From assembly GCF_900111675.1 (NCBI RefSeq), contig NZ_FOHO01000012.1, positions 1-64,000 on the forward strand: 64,000 bases of DNA, read 5' to 3'. Shown piece after piece: positions 39,996-48,944 of this stretch (positions are counted from its first letter, which is position 1; the number at the start of each line of letters is the position of its first letter). This DNA comes from Paracoccus homiensis (lineage in GTDB: Bacteria > Pseudomonadota > Alphaproteobacteria > Rhodobacterales > Rhodobacteraceae). A program made the translations under genes and the position numbers. The notes beneath the pieces are model-generated. The model saw nothing but the letters and a program-made list of their open reading frames with translations, did not search any database and was not told where the DNA came from.

Positions 39996-41198
39996 ATGCC
40001 CCCCTTCCGCGTCCTCTATCTCGATATGAACAGCTTTTTTGCAAGCGTCGAACAGCAGCTCGATCCCGCGCTACGTGGGCGGCCGGTGGCGATTACGGCT
40101 GTCGATTCGGACAGCGGCGCCTGCGTCGCCGCGTCCTATGAGGCAAAAGCCTACGGCGTCAAAACCGGCACCCATGTTCGTGACGCCCGTCGCCTTTGCC
40201 CCGGTATCATCTTCCGACCCTCACGACACCGGCTCTATGTGCGCTTCAACCTGGCCGTGGCCGACGTGCTGGACCGTCACGCCGAGCTGACCCATATCCG
40301 CAGCGTGGACGAGTTCCAGCTGGCGCTGTCGGGCGAAGCCCGGACCCTCGCCGGCGCCGTCGATCTGGTCGCGCGCCTCAAGGCGGCAATTGCCGTCGAG
40401 GTCGGCGACTGCCTGCGCTTCTCGGCTGGCATTGGCCCGAACCATCTTTTGGCCAAGATCGCCGGCAAGCTGGAAAAGCCGGACGGGTGCCAGTGGCTCG
40501 GGTCTGAGAACCTGCCCGATGCCATCGCCCATCTAGCGCTGGACGATCTGCCAGGGATCTCGGCTGCGATGAAGGCGCGGCTCTACCGTGCCCGCGTATT
40601 CGACGTTCCTAGCCTCTTTGCGCTTGATCCGCGGCATGCCCGGCTGATCTGGCGTTCCGTCGAAGGCGAACGGTTCGTGCGGATGCTCCAGGGCATGGAT
40701 ATTCCGCTGGTCGCGACGGAACGAGGGGGATTCGGCAACAGCAAGGTGCTGTCGCCCGAATACCGCGATCCGCGCCGTGCCTACTTGGTCGGCCGCTGGC
40801 TGGTCGAAAAGGCGACCGCGCGGCTGCGCCGCGACGGTCGCGTGGCCGGTCGCTTCAGCCTGTCGGTCAGTTCCATGGCCGGCGGGGTCTGGTCCCGGAA
40901 CGTCAGCTGCTTTCCGACACAGGATACCGCGATCTTCCTGCGGCTTCACCGCGCCCTGTGGGTGCGCCTCTGGCGCACCGCGCGACCGGGCGCGGTCATC
41001 AGTATCGGCGTGCACCTGGGCGATGTGGGCTTTCTGCAGGATCGGCGCGGAGATCTGCTCATGCCTCTCGCCCCGGCCGAGCTGACCCGTGGTGAGCGGG
41101 TTTCGCGGGCGCTCGATCAGATCAACGCACGCCATGGCGATGGCGCAATCCGCTTTGGTATGAACACGCCCCATCCAGGATTCTTCGAGAGAGGGTAG
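39996..41198 (+). CDS. Y-family DNA polymerase (DinB/UmuC-like)
   Basis: A 400-residue translesion polymerase. VLYLDMNSFFASVEQQLDP supplies the first catalytic Asp and steric-gate region. AASYEAKAYGVKTGTHVRDA is the conserved finger, HIRSVDEFQLAL the second D-E pair, and RFSAGIGPNHLLAKIAGKLE the palm end, followed by a helix-hairpin-helix LDDLPGISAAMKARLYRA. It lacks an obvious C-terminal beta-clamp motif. The SOS box upstream predicts damage induction. Plasmid-borne polymerases of this kind cause mutagenic bypass. Confidence 0.92.
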   Translation: MPPFRVLYLDMNSFFASVEQQLDPALRGRPVAITAVDSDSGACVAASYEAKAYGVKTGTHVRDARRLCPGIIFRPSRHRLYVRFNLAVADVLDRHAELTHIRSVDEFQLALSGEARTLAGAVDLVARLKAAIAVEVGDCLRFSAGIGPNHLLAKIAGKLEKPDGCQWLGSENLPDAIAHLALDDLPGISAAMKARLYRARVFDVPSLFALDPRHARLIWRSVEGERFVRMLQGMDIPLVATERGGFGNSKVLSPEYRDPRRAYLVGRWLVEKATARLRRDGRVAGRFSLSVSSMAGGVWSRNVSCFPTQDTAIFLRLHRALWVRLWRTARPGAVISIGVHLGDVGFLQDRRGDLLMPLAPAELTRGERVSRALDQINARHGDGAIRFGMNTPHPGFFERG

Positions 41199-41225
41199 AG
41201 TACCCTGATGGGATCGGGATGTGGC

Positions 41226-41450
41226 TCAGACGCGATTGCTTTGGCTTGGTTCCGGAGGAAATGCCGGGACCGAGTGGTCCTCGCGCCAAGCACGAAGTTC
41301 AGCGTTCACGAAGGCCTCCAGTTCATCTATCGAAACGCCCTCTTTCATCGCACGCACCATAGCCAAGGCGCCGTGGTGATAACCGCGGCGGAAGTGAGCC
41401 TCATGTGGGCCATTGGGAGGGTCTGCGTCAAATGTCCCTAATAATTTCAT
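41226..41450 (-). CDS. Small hypothetical protein
   Basis: 74 residues: HEAHFRRGYHHGALAMVRAM then EGVSIDELEAFVNAELRAWR. Convergent with the polymerase gene. The compact acidic-basic helical pattern looks like a real small protein, but I recognise no family. Confidence 0.5.
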   Translation of the reverse strand: MKLLGTFDADPPNGPHEAHFRRGYHHGALAMVRAMKEGVSIDELEAFVNAELRAWREDHSVPAFPPEPSQSNRV

Positions 41451-41903
41451 GGGATGTGCTCTCGTTGTAATGTGTTTTCGGGTCTTGGAGAATACAGCTA
41501 TAGCGCGAAGCGTTGCTAGAATGCAGGACCCGCAGTGGCAATGTCCACAGCGTCCCCCTTCGGGTCGCGCCCCCGGTTCCGGCCTTCAGCCTCCACCCGA
41601 GCTGATCGGAACGATGCGCGCGGCTGCGGCGTCCGGTTGAACGTCTCGTCCCGAGCCGTCCCCCCGAACCCCGGTCCTGCGCGCCCTGCCCCGACGATCT
41701 CGGCCCTGTCGGGCGGGACCGCTGACGCAGGCGCAAGGCGCAGAGCGATGCGCCGGGTGGTGATCGGGTACATAGGCTGCCGTTCGGCAATCGGTGGATG
41801 GCGGACAGCAAGCGGCAGGTGGCGAATTTCGCATTACGATTAACGCGGAACGCATAACGCGAAACCAACCGGGTTCGGTGGTCCGCTGTAGAAGGAACCC
41901 GGA
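41451..41903. other. Intergenic region before leader module A
   Basis: About 450 bp. It holds an AT-rich imperfect palindrome (41827-41864) and a block (about 41642-41700, TCTCGTCCCGAGCC ... CCCGGTCCTGC) similar to one at about 47131-47190. No gene supported. Confidence 0.5.
41827..41864. repeat. AT-rich imperfect palindrome with ACGCG repeats
   Basis: Arms TTTCGCATTACG and CATAACGCGAAA pair at 10 of 12 positions around a 14-bp centre containing ATTAACGCGG. It stands out from very GC-rich surroundings, 40 bp upstream of module A. Possibly a protein-binding site. Confidence 0.45.
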
Positions 41904-42284
41904 GACCCGCGCGCAGGCGCGGGCCATGATGGACTGAGGACGTGCCGGGGGATCGACACGGGCTGCGCCCGCGCTCACCCCCGCCCCGGCGATCCTTTCA
42001 TTTCCTTTTGTCCGCCACGCATCCCTGCGTCTGACGGTCAATGGCCAAGCGCCGCGCGATGCGCGTCGTCGTCCAGGCGGGCCGTGTCCTCGGCTTCGCC
42101 TGCGGGCCGCACCACCCCGCCTTCCCGAGCCTTGACAGTCAGCCCCAGGGCCGCGGGCAGGGCTGCGCCCTCCCCGCTTTGCCGTCCGAAAGGCATGGGG
42201 CCTTTCAGACAGCAAGCAGAGAGGTCTCGCCCATCGGCGGAAAGCAGGCACCAAACCCGCGCCGCCCGTCGCAAAAGAAGGACG
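41904..42284 (+). promoter_or_regulatory. Leader module copy A (381 bp)
   Basis: One of three near-identical non-coding modules (others at 47917-48298 and 56194-56575), ending directly at the DUF3768 start. It begins with the hairpin CCCGCGCGCAGGCGCGGG. Next comes a large nested GC hairpin, then ACGCATCCCTGCGT, a conserved 34-bp core (42082-42115), AGGGCTGCGCCCT, GAAAGGC...GCCTTTC, and a ribosome site AAGAAGGA. In this copy the outer arm of the nested hairpin reads GCCGGGGG and can pair with the adjacent CCCCGGC. Proposed promoter/leader of a conjugative leading-region operon. Confidence 0.75.
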
Positions 42285-42764
42285 ATGCCCATGTTGGCCG
42301 AAGATACCATTGCCGTTGATTTTTCCTGTACCGCTTGCGGAAAGATCATCACCGCCCTGACCGGGCCGAGCCATTGCCCGCACTGTCATGTCGCCGCGCC
42401 CGATCACGGTTTCCCGACCGCCGAGGCCGTGAAGATCGCGGAACAGAACGACCGCTTTCGGGCGGGGATGCTCACCGGGACGGCAAGCGATCTGCGTGGG
42501 CAGGTTGTCGTGACCGCTGCTGTCAACGGCATGGGCCGGGATTTCGTGACCGCCGCACTCATGGCGGTGGCCGGGGATACCGAATTCACCCCGGACAGTG
42601 ATCCTTACGGCGATCATGGTTTCGGCACCGTCACCGTGCTGACCGTCAAGCTGTTCTGGAAGATCGACCTTTACGACGAGGAACTGGTCTACGGCTCGCC
42701 TGACCCCGCGAACCCCGCCGCGACCCGGCGCGTCCTGACCATCATGTTCCCCTCCGATTACTGA
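42285..42764 (+). CDS. DUF3768 domain protein
   Basis: 159 residues. An N-terminal zinc-ribbon-like CTACGKIITALTGPSHCPHC precedes the DUF3768 domain: KIAEQNDRFRAGMLTGTASD, DSDPYGDHGFGTVTVLTVKL, FWKIDLYDEELVYGSPDPAN, and VLTIMFPSDY at the end. The family is found on plasmids near transfer regions; its function is unknown. First gene after leader module A. ATG 42285 is seven bases from AAGAAGGA. Confidence 0.85.
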   Translation: MPMLAEDTIAVDFSCTACGKIITALTGPSHCPHCHVAAPDHGFPTAEAVKIAEQNDRFRAGMLTGTASDLRGQVVVTAAVNGMGRDFVTAALMAVAGDTEFTPDSDPYGDHGFGTVTVLTVKLFWKIDLYDEELVYGSPDPANPAATRRVLTIMFPSDY

Positions 42765-42786
42765 ACCCCCGAACCCGGCCCGCTTC

Positions 42787-42951
42787 ATGCTCCGGGTGGG
42801 CCGGCCAAGCGCAACAGCAACCGGAAAGGAGGTGAGAACAATCAATCAATGGCTTGAGGCGCGGATCGCGGAAGCGTGGGCGCTCATCAGGAAGGGCGGT
42901 CACTCCGCCAAGATCGGCCACGCCTTCCTGAACCAGCACGGGGTCATGTGA
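42787..42951 (+). CDS. Possible 54-residue small protein
   Basis: MLRVGRPSATATGKEV followed by INQWLEARIAEAWALIRKGG and a short basic tail. The second half, from about 42832, looks protein-like (amphipathic helix) and could start from GTG 42832. It lies between DUF3768 and the ParB-like gene on the same strand, with AAAGGAGG inside it. Uncertain. Confidence 0.35.
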   Translation: MLRVGRPSATATGKEVRTINQWLEARIAEAWALIRKGGHSAKIGHAFLNQHGVM

Positions 42952-43024
42952 CCCCCTCGCCTCACCCCGTCAGGGGTGAGGCACCGATAACACAAAACCA
43001 CAGTCGCAAACAAGGAAAAGACCT

Positions 43025-44875
43025 ATGAAACAAGGTGCCATTACCACCGCCCCGATCCAGTATTTCCCGCTGTCCGCGCTCTATCTCTCAGACATGAACC
43101 CCCGGCAGGACGTCGATGCCGACCGCATCGACCAACTGGCCGACAGCATCGTGGCCGTGGGCCTGCTGCAGAACCTTGCGGGCCTTGCCGACGAGGCCGG
43201 ACATGTCGGGATCGTCGCGGGCGGTCGCCGCCTGCGCGCCCTGATCCGCGCTTTCGAGAAACACGCCGACCTGCTGGATCGCCGCCCGGAACTGGCGGAA
43301 ATCCCCGTCCGTCTGGCCCCCGACGAGGCCACCGCACGGGCATGGGCCAGCGTCGAGAACGCGGCCCGCGAGGATTTGCACCCCGCTGATGAAATCCGCG
43401 CCTATGGCCGCATGGCCGAGACGGGCAGCGATGTGCCTGCTATCGCCCGCGTGTTCGCCGTGACCGAGGCGCATGTTTATCGCCGCCTTGCGCTTGCGGC
43501 TTTGCCCGTACCGATCCTCGATGCGCTGAAAGCGGGCGAAATCACCCTTGAGGCCGCGAAATGCTTCACCGTGGCTCAGGACGAAGCCCTTGCACTCGAT
43601 GTGCTGGACCGGATGCGCGGTCAGGACGTGTCGGTCCACCGCCTGAAACAACTTCTGCAACCCGAGGCGATCCGCGACACCGACCGCCGTGCTGTCTATG
43701 TCGGGCTTGATGCCTACGAAGGCGCGGGCGGTCCGATCACCCGTGACCTTTTCGCGAACGAGGTCTTTCTGGGCGATAGCGCATTGCTGGATCAATTGTT
43801 CGCGGAAAAGCTGGCAATGGACGCCGAGGCCATCGGGCATGGCTGGAAATGGGTCGAGACCAGCACGGAGTCGTGGATCAGCTATGATTTGACCTCGAAG
43901 CTGGACCGCATCTATCGGGTCGAAGGCGATCTGACCGAGGAACAAGCCGAGCGTTACGACGAATTGTCGGAACTGGCCGCCGCCGAAGCTCTGGGCGAGG
44001 AAGGGCAGGCGGAACTGGATGCGCTGGAAACACTGGCACGGGGCGACTTCACCGATGCGCAGCGCGACCATGCCGGGCTGTTCGTATTCGTGGACAGTCG
44101 CGGCGAACTGACCGTGCAGGCGGCTTATATCCGGGCCGAGGATCGCGAGGCCGCGATTGCGGCAGAGGTGCTGACCGGACATGCCGCCCGCAGCCGCGAC
44201 GGCAGCACCGCCGATGCCGCTCCGAAATCGCCCATCAGCAACGCGCTGCGCGACGATCTGGGCTGGGTGGCGCAGGGCGCACGGCAGAATGCGGCGCTGC
44301 GCGATCCCGAACTGCTGATCGACCTGCTGGCCTATCAGTTGAGCCACGGCCTTGCCTGGCGCAAGCCGTTCGGGCTTGCGACAGAGGACGTGCCGAACTG
44401 GCCGACCACCGAGGCCGAGGGCTATGCGCTGGACGACCGCCTGACCGCCAATCCGCCGCGCGACATGTATGGCAAGGACCTTGCCAAATCCTTCCGCGCC
44501 TTCCGTTCCAAGGGAGCCGAGCATGTTCGGGGCGAACTGGTGCGGATGCTGGCCGCGCATTACCGGGGCGGGTCCGATGAACTGGCCGCGCTGATCGACA
44601 AGGAGACCAAGCCCGCGATCCGCGAGGTCTGGACGCCCACCGCCGCGAACTTCTTTTCCCGCGTTGGAGGCCCTTACCTCAACGACCTGTGGTGCGATCT
44701 GCTGGACCTCGCCGCCGATCACCCCACCGCCACCAGCTTCGCCAAGCTGAAAAAGGGCGAGAAGGCGGCAAAGCTGGAAACCCTGTTCAGTGATGCCGAC
44801 ACGCGCAAGGCGCTCGGGATCACCGAGGCGCAGGAGGCCCGCATCGCGGCATGGCTCCCCGAGGGCATGGCCTGA
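43025..44875 (+). CDS. ParB/RepB-like nuclease-domain plasmid protein (leading-region type)
   Basis: 616 residues. The ParB N-terminal fold is clear: LSALYLSDMNPRQDVDADRI, VGIVAGGRRLRALIRAF and AWASVENAAREDLHPADEIR, followed by an HTH (VPAIARVFAVTEAHVYRRLA). A long acidic middle and a conserved C-terminus (WTPTAANFFSRVGGPYLNDL) mark the large ParB-like proteins common in plasmid transfer regions, not the partition ParB. Role unknown; some relatives are nucleases or transcription regulators. Third gene after leader module A. Confidence 0.85.
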   Translation: MKQGAITTAPIQYFPLSALYLSDMNPRQDVDADRIDQLADSIVAVGLLQNLAGLADEAGHVGIVAGGRRLRALIRAFEKHADLLDRRPELAEIPVRLAPDEATARAWASVENAAREDLHPADEIRAYGRMAETGSDVPAIARVFAVTEAHVYRRLALAALPVPILDALKAGEITLEAAKCFTVAQDEALALDVLDRMRGQDVSVHRLKQLLQPEAIRDTDRRAVYVGLDAYEGAGGPITRDLFANEVFLGDSALLDQLFAEKLAMDAEAIGHGWKWVETSTESWISYDLTSKLDRIYRVEGDLTEEQAERYDELSELAAAEALGEEGQAELDALETLARGDFTDAQRDHAGLFVFVDSRGELTVQAAYIRAEDREAAIAAEVLTGHAARSRDGSTADAAPKSPISNALRDDLGWVAQGARQNAALRDPELLIDLLAYQLSHGLAWRKPFGLATEDVPNWPTTEAEGYALDDRLTANPPRDMYGKDLAKSFRAFRSKGAEHVRGELVRMLAAHYRGGSDELAALIDKETKPAIREVWTPTAANFFSRVGGPYLNDLWCDLLDLAADHPTATSFAKLKKGEKAAKLETLFSDADTRKALGITEAQEARIAAWLPEGMA

Positions 44876-44947
44876 TAACAGCGGGGCGCGCGCGCGAAGA
44901 TCGCGCGCCCCGGTCCCGGCAACACGGTTTCAGAAAGGACAGCACAG

Positions 44948-45181
44948 ATGGACTATGCACGGGAAAAATCATGGCACGGGCTTTCCTGCACCTGTGGCGG
45001 GGGCTACCGCGTCGGCCATGCCATCGGCTGCGAATACGCAACCAGCAGAGACAATCTCAACCAGTTGGACACCGACCTTGCCCGCGCCGTGGCGCAGGGC
45101 GATCAGGCGGAAGCCGCCGATCTGCGCCGGATCAAAGAAGGGATCGAGGCCGTCGCCGCACGATCCGCCACGGGAACCTGA
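44948..45181 (+). CDS. Small cysteine-containing hypothetical protein
   Basis: 77 residues. WHGLSCTCGGGYRVGHAIGC has a CxC and further Cys/His that could bind zinc. The rest is an amphipathic helix (DQAEAADLRRIKEGIEAVAA). GAAAGGACAGCAC gives a good ribosome site before ATG 44948. Part of the module A cluster, followed in three bases by the next gene. Confidence 0.6.
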   Translation: MDYAREKSWHGLSCTCGGGYRVGHAIGCEYATSRDNLNQLDTDLARAVAQGDQAEAADLRRIKEGIEAVAARSATGT

Positions 45182-45184
45182 TCA

Positions 45185-45661
45185 ATGCGCTTCATCAGAT
45201 CGGCCCGTCACCCGTTCACCGACACCGCCCGCAAGCGGGCCGCGCTGGCCCGCAGACAGACAGCCGACCGGGAGGCCCTGCCGCTCTTCGCCGCCGAGAT
45301 CGCGGCCCGTCAGAAAAGCCCCGACGATGTGATGCTGGCCCGCGCGAATGTCTGGGCGGCGCAGGAGGCCCGCAGCCGCCAGCGCCGCGCCGATCAGTGG
45401 CGGCGTGCCCGCCGCCTGATCGACGCCATGCCACCAAGGCAGCGCCGCCGGGACCGGGCCGCGTGGAACGGCGCACCCTATCCCGCCGATCCGGTCTATC
45501 TGCTGGATTTCCTGCACAGCCTTGAGGCCGGGCGCATCGCCCTCGATGCCCTGCCCTTCACCCCGCGCCGCGTGAACCTGCGCAGTCATGTAACCTCTGA
45601 AGAAATGGCGGCAGGCCGGACCTGCCGCCAGTCCAACAGGGAGGATTTTCAGTGTGGCTGA
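45185..45661 (+). CDS. Hypothetical basic protein
   Basis: 158 residues, arginine-rich and helical (ARKRAALARRQTADREALPL, RSRQRRADQWRRARRLIDAM). The C-terminal half has PYPADPVYLLDFLHSLEAGR. The composition suggests nucleic-acid binding. It directly follows the small cysteine protein and is last in the module A cluster, before the hairpin-terminator at 45727. No family named. Confidence 0.55.
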   Translation: MRFIRSARHPFTDTARKRAALARRQTADREALPLFAAEIAARQKSPDDVMLARANVWAAQEARSRQRRADQWRRARRLIDAMPPRQRRRDRAAWNGAPYPADPVYLLDFLHSLEAGRIALDALPFTPRRVNLRSHVTSEEMAAGRTCRQSNREDFQCG

Positions 45662-45726
45662 CTTTACGTCACTTCGCCATAGGGTTGTTGTAAGTTTCTT
45701 TCTTCGCCTCTCGCACTGACCCTTTT

Positions 45727-45780
45727 CCTTCTGCGACGAAGGTCAACTGGCCCCGCGATTTTCGTGGGGCGCTCTTTTTT
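45727..45780 (+). terminator. Palindromic 16-mer plus intrinsic terminator closing cluster A
   Basis: CCTTCTGCGACGAAGG (45727-45742, CCTTC/GAAGG stem) is followed by the stem GCCCCGCGA/TCGTGGGGC (45750-45770) and TTTTTT (45775-45780). The same 16-mer precedes the terminator of cluster B at 50438. Confidence 0.8.
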
Positions 45781-46212
45781 CCGCCTGCCGCTATCGTCCA
45801 CCCCTGATTGCCAGCCGATATGTGATATCCACTCTCTGCTGCTGTCGGGCCGAGTTGCCCTGCCCCCCTCCCCCGGCATCCGCCGGGAAAGGATCGCCAG
45901 GGCCGGCGCTTCGCGCGGAGCCGCGCCCCCGGCGCGGCGTCTCCACCCGCTCGTTGCACCAGGATGCACCGGCTTCGATTGTGCCCGGCTGTTAACCCGG
46001 CCGAACATCGGCCGGGGCCAGGCCGCACCACCCCGCACGGTCTGTGGATTATTCCACACGGGTCAAGGACGGCGCCGCGCCGAAGGGGCGCGGCTTGCAA
46101 GCGCCCGTGCCGGGCGTCCCTGACCTCGCGTGTCCGAATCCGCCGACCGCGCAGGGCTCTGATGAAGGTTTTCCACTGGAAGTGGACGGGAAACCTTCAA
46201 GCGCCAATTGCT
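45781..46212. other. Intergenic region, no gene seen
   Basis: About 430 GC-rich bases. It includes TGTGGATTATTCCACA (46043-46058), an inverted TGTGGA/TCCACA pair, and the 16-mer GGCCGCACCACCCCGC (about 46021-46036), which also occurs inside the leader modules. The open frames here lack family signals. Confidence 0.5.
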
Positions 46213-46977
46213 TTATGGCTCCTCCCACTTCTCTTGGTAGGTTTCGACAAGAAACGTGGCAATCGCCCCTGCCGTGTTGACCGCAAGGCTGGCGTGACGA
46301 GGTGAAGCCCTGATCGGCAATTTGCCCCCACGCCCGTGCGAGTCAGACAGGCGATTGCGCAACGTGCCGATGCCGTTCACAAGGTTCAATGCACCGCCCA
46401 AAATGGCCTTGATTGGTTCTTCGGTGTGCTGGTTCGGCGCAAGATTCAACAGCTTCGCAACAGTGGCATATAGCTTTGGCAGGTCGTCCTTATCTGAATA
46501 GGTTTCGCCACACTCGTCGAGGATACGCTTGATCATGGTTTCAAGGAGCGTTCGTGCCACCGTGATTGCCCCATCCGGATCGGTACTGCGGCGGGCAATA
46601 GCCTTGCCCCATACGGAATGAACGCCCGCCACGTCGAATGTCTCCAGGGCATCAGACGCCACCTTGTCGCCGGGTGCCGTGTTGCTGCCCTCAAGCCTAT
46701 CCATCAAGGGTGTGAAAGCCTTGTTGATGATCTCGCGCCGTCCGGCATAGGTTTCTGACGCCCGTTTAATATAGGGCCAGAAAGCGGACAGATTTCGGTA
46801 GGTTCTTACAAACGGTGGAAGCAGGTCGCAGAGAAAAGGATCAGCCATGAACTCGCGGCGGAGATGCTGATAAACACCGTCGTCTGCCGAACCACCTGTA
46901 GCCCGTTCAGTAAGCAGGCCTTCAAGCATTGTCGCCTGCTCAATTCGCGACGATGGAATCTCATTTTGTGAATACAT
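46213..46977 (-). CDS. Abortive-infection family protein (AbiC-terminal domain)
   Basis: 254 residues. The C-terminal half matches the abortive-infection C-terminal domain: TVARTLLETMIKRILDECGE, KAILGGALNLVNGIGTLRNR, LSDSHGRGGKLPIRASPRHA. The N-terminal half is helical and unassigned. Such proteins are linked to growth arrest on phage infection; this gene's activity is untested. It is minus-strand and less GC-rich than its plus-strand neighbours, so it looks like a separate defence insertion between clusters A and B. Confidence 0.8.
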   Translation of the reverse strand: MYSQNEIPSSRIEQATMLEGLLTERATGGSADDGVYQHLRREFMADPFLCDLLPPFVRTYRNLSAFWPYIKRASETYAGRREIINKAFTPLMDRLEGSNTAPGDKVASDALETFDVAGVHSVWGKAIARRSTDPDGAITVARTLLETMIKRILDECGETYSDKDDLPKLYATVAKLLNLAPNQHTEEPIKAILGGALNLVNGIGTLRNRLSDSHGRGGKLPIRASPRHASLAVNTAGAIATFLVETYQEKWEEP

Positions 46978-47641
46978 CTTCTACCGCCAGCTTCAGATCC
47001 TCCATCACCATATTCATTCCCTGTTGAGCGACAACGGCGCATCGCCGGCAGGCCGGCGACCGTGCCCCAGTCGCGCTGTCGCGCGACCCAAGCCCGCCAG
47101 GGCGATGCGGTCGGCTGCGGCGCCTGCGGTCTGTCTCGTCCCGAGCCAGATCCTCGATCGCCGGTCCTGACCGCCCTGCCCCGCCGGTCTTGGCCCATCC
47201 GGGTGACGGTCACTTGCGCGGGCCGGCCTTCAGCCCTCGCGCACAACCGGACCCTTGGGCAGGCTTTCGGCCCCTGCCAAACCCGGTCAGTCACAGTCCC
47301 GCACGCGAGCATTCTGCCGGGACAGCTGGCGGCGAGGGCGGTTTCGAGCGAAACTAGCGGGGTTGCGGTTGATCCGGACACGACATGCTCAGCCCCAGCC
47401 CTTGCCATCCTTCTCGCTGCCGGTTCGGCGATCACTTGGCTCCGTGGCCTGTTGGTCCTGTCCTGCAAGGGGCGTTTCTTCCAGATGAAACATGACAGGG
47501 CAGCGCGGCTGACGGCCTTCAACGACGAATTTCCCCTGGCCTGCGGCCATTCCTCGCGCCCCAAATTCGCCTTTGACAGCCGCTTATTCTGCCCTGTCCG
47601 CAGAGGTTTCATCGAAACGCCAGGCAGGAGAGGAAAATCCA
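46978..47641. other. Intergenic region, no convincing gene
   Basis: About 660 bp. Long frames on both strands read as arginine/proline-rich chance translations. A block near 47131-47190 resembles one at 41642-41700 upstream of module A. The last 70 bases lead to a good ribosome site (GGAGAGGAAAATCC) for the next gene. Confidence 0.5.
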
Positions 47642-47833
47642 ATGGCCACCGAAAACATGAAGCTCCGCGTCAAAACCGGCGAGAAGGACGGCAAGAACTT
47701 CTGGGACGACTGCGGGGTCGTCTTCATCAACCGCAACCCCGCCGGCGAGATCACCTCGATCCAGGTCCGCCACAACATGTTCCCCGGCGTCGATATGGTC
47801 GCCTTCCCGAAACGGGCGGACGACCAGGAGTAA
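47642..47833 (+). CDS. Small conserved plasmid protein
   Basis: 63 residues: MKLRVKTGEKDGKNFWDDCG, VVFINRNPAGEITSIQVRHN then MFPGVDMVAF. It belongs to a widespread family of short plasmid proteins with a single beta-rich fold and no assigned role. GGAGAGGAAAA precedes ATG 47642. It lies just upstream of leader module B, and a GGGGGTGGC...GCCGCCCC stem after it may end its transcript. Confidence 0.7.
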   Translation: MATENMKLRVKTGEKDGKNFWDDCGVVFINRNPAGEITSIQVRHNMFPGVDMVAFPKRADDQE

Positions 47834-47916
47834 CGGCAAGGGGGTGGCGACAGCCGCCCCTTCACCGTTCCATCCAGTCGCTACCGCGACAGCCTGCGGC
47901 CAGACAGGACAGGCGC

Positions 47917-48298
47917 GACCCGCGCGGAGGCGCGGGCCATGACGAGATGAGGACGTGGCGGGGGATCGACGCGGGCTGCGCCCGCGCTCACCCCCGCCCC
48001 GGCGACTTTTCCATTTGCTTTTGTCCGCCACGCATCCCTGCGTCTGACGGTCAATGCCCTAGCGCCGCGCGATGCGCGTCGTCGTCCAGACGGGCCGTGT
48101 CCTCGGCTGCGCCTGCGGGCCGCACCACCCCGCCTTCCCGAGCCTTGACAGTCAGCCCTAGGGCCGCGGGCAGGGCTACGCCCTCCCCGCTTTGCCGTCC
48201 GAAAGGCATGGGGCCTTTCGACGACAAGCAGAGAGGTCTCGCCCATCGGCGGAAAGGGGCAGAGACCTCGCCGCCCGTCGCAAGAGAAGGACGACACC
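47917..48298 (+). promoter_or_regulatory. Leader module copy B (382 bp)
   Basis: Second copy of the module, ending one base before ATG 48299. Order of hairpins and the 34-bp core (48095-48128) are as in copy A. The frame that is open in copies A and C is stopped here (ATG CCC TAG at 48054-48062), which argues that the module acts as DNA or RNA and not as protein. Ribosome site GAGAAGGACGA is kept. Confidence 0.75.
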
Positions 48299-48943
48299 AT
48301 GTTTCGGAACTTTGACGATCTGACCCGCTGCGAAGGCCGCTGGCTCAATCTCTGGGCCGCGTTCGACGTGACCGGCGAATACCTCGGCACATTCACCCTC
48401 GATGAATTGCGCGACAGGGCACAGGTGGAAGCCAAATGGGTCAGCTCTGTGCAATTCCGCAGTGCCGGTCAGCGCATGGACGAAAGCGCGCTGGCGCAGA
48501 AACTCAACGGCCTGCCATCCGGCACGACCGTGTTCGACTTTACCGGTTTTCGTGTTTCGCCCGTTCACCACACGGGCGGCACCCTCACGGGGGGAAATAT
48601 CGAAGTTTGCGACCCCGGACAGCACGTCCTCTGGTCAGTCTATGGCTTTCACCGCCAAGCGCAGGAATGGCAGATCGTTCACGACGCCCTACCGGGCGAG
48701 ATTGGCGAGGTTCTGGCCCGGATCGTGGACCTGACGGGCGAGCTGGTCGAATATCGCGACCTCAGCCATGCCTATGCCAACACCCGCCTGCCCGATCTGG
48801 TCGATCTTCTGGCGCAGCGGATTCATGACGAAATCCCCGGATACGATCACCCCGAGAGTTTCCGCGAGGATGATTTTGACGCGCACCCGCTGGCGGAATT
48901 GCGTGAGAGCATCGCCGATGCCCTCGATCTGCGGAGGGGCTGA
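48299..48943 (+). CDS. Hypothetical protein, first gene behind module B
   Basis: 214 residues, acidic. SGTTVFDFTGFRVSPVHHTG, VLWSVYGFHRQAQEWQIVHD and LVEYRDLSHAYANTRLPDLV are features without a family I can name. No signal peptide or membrane helix. It is separated by one base from the next gene, so both form an operon. Position suggests a leading-region function. Confidence 0.65.
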   Translation: MFRNFDDLTRCEGRWLNLWAAFDVTGEYLGTFTLDELRDRAQVEAKWVSSVQFRSAGQRMDESALAQKLNGLPSGTTVFDFTGFRVSPVHHTGGTLTGGNIEVCDPGQHVLWSVYGFHRQAQEWQIVHDALPGEIGEVLARIVDLTGELVEYRDLSHAYANTRLPDLVDLLAQRIHDEIPGYDHPESFREDDFDAHPLAELRESIADALDLRRG

Positions 48944-48944
48944 T

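Noticed and set aside
41586-42845. Long minus-strand frame through module A, with similar frames through modules B and C
   Set aside because: The frame is open in all three copies, but the translation is arginine/glycine-rich with no domain, lacks a ribosome site, and runs through obvious hairpins and into unrelated flanks. It fits chance openness of GC-rich DNA.
47062-48315. 417-codon plus-strand frame spanning the small gene at 47642 and module B
   Set aside because: It covers a real small gene in another frame and a non-coding module; the translation has no family signal.
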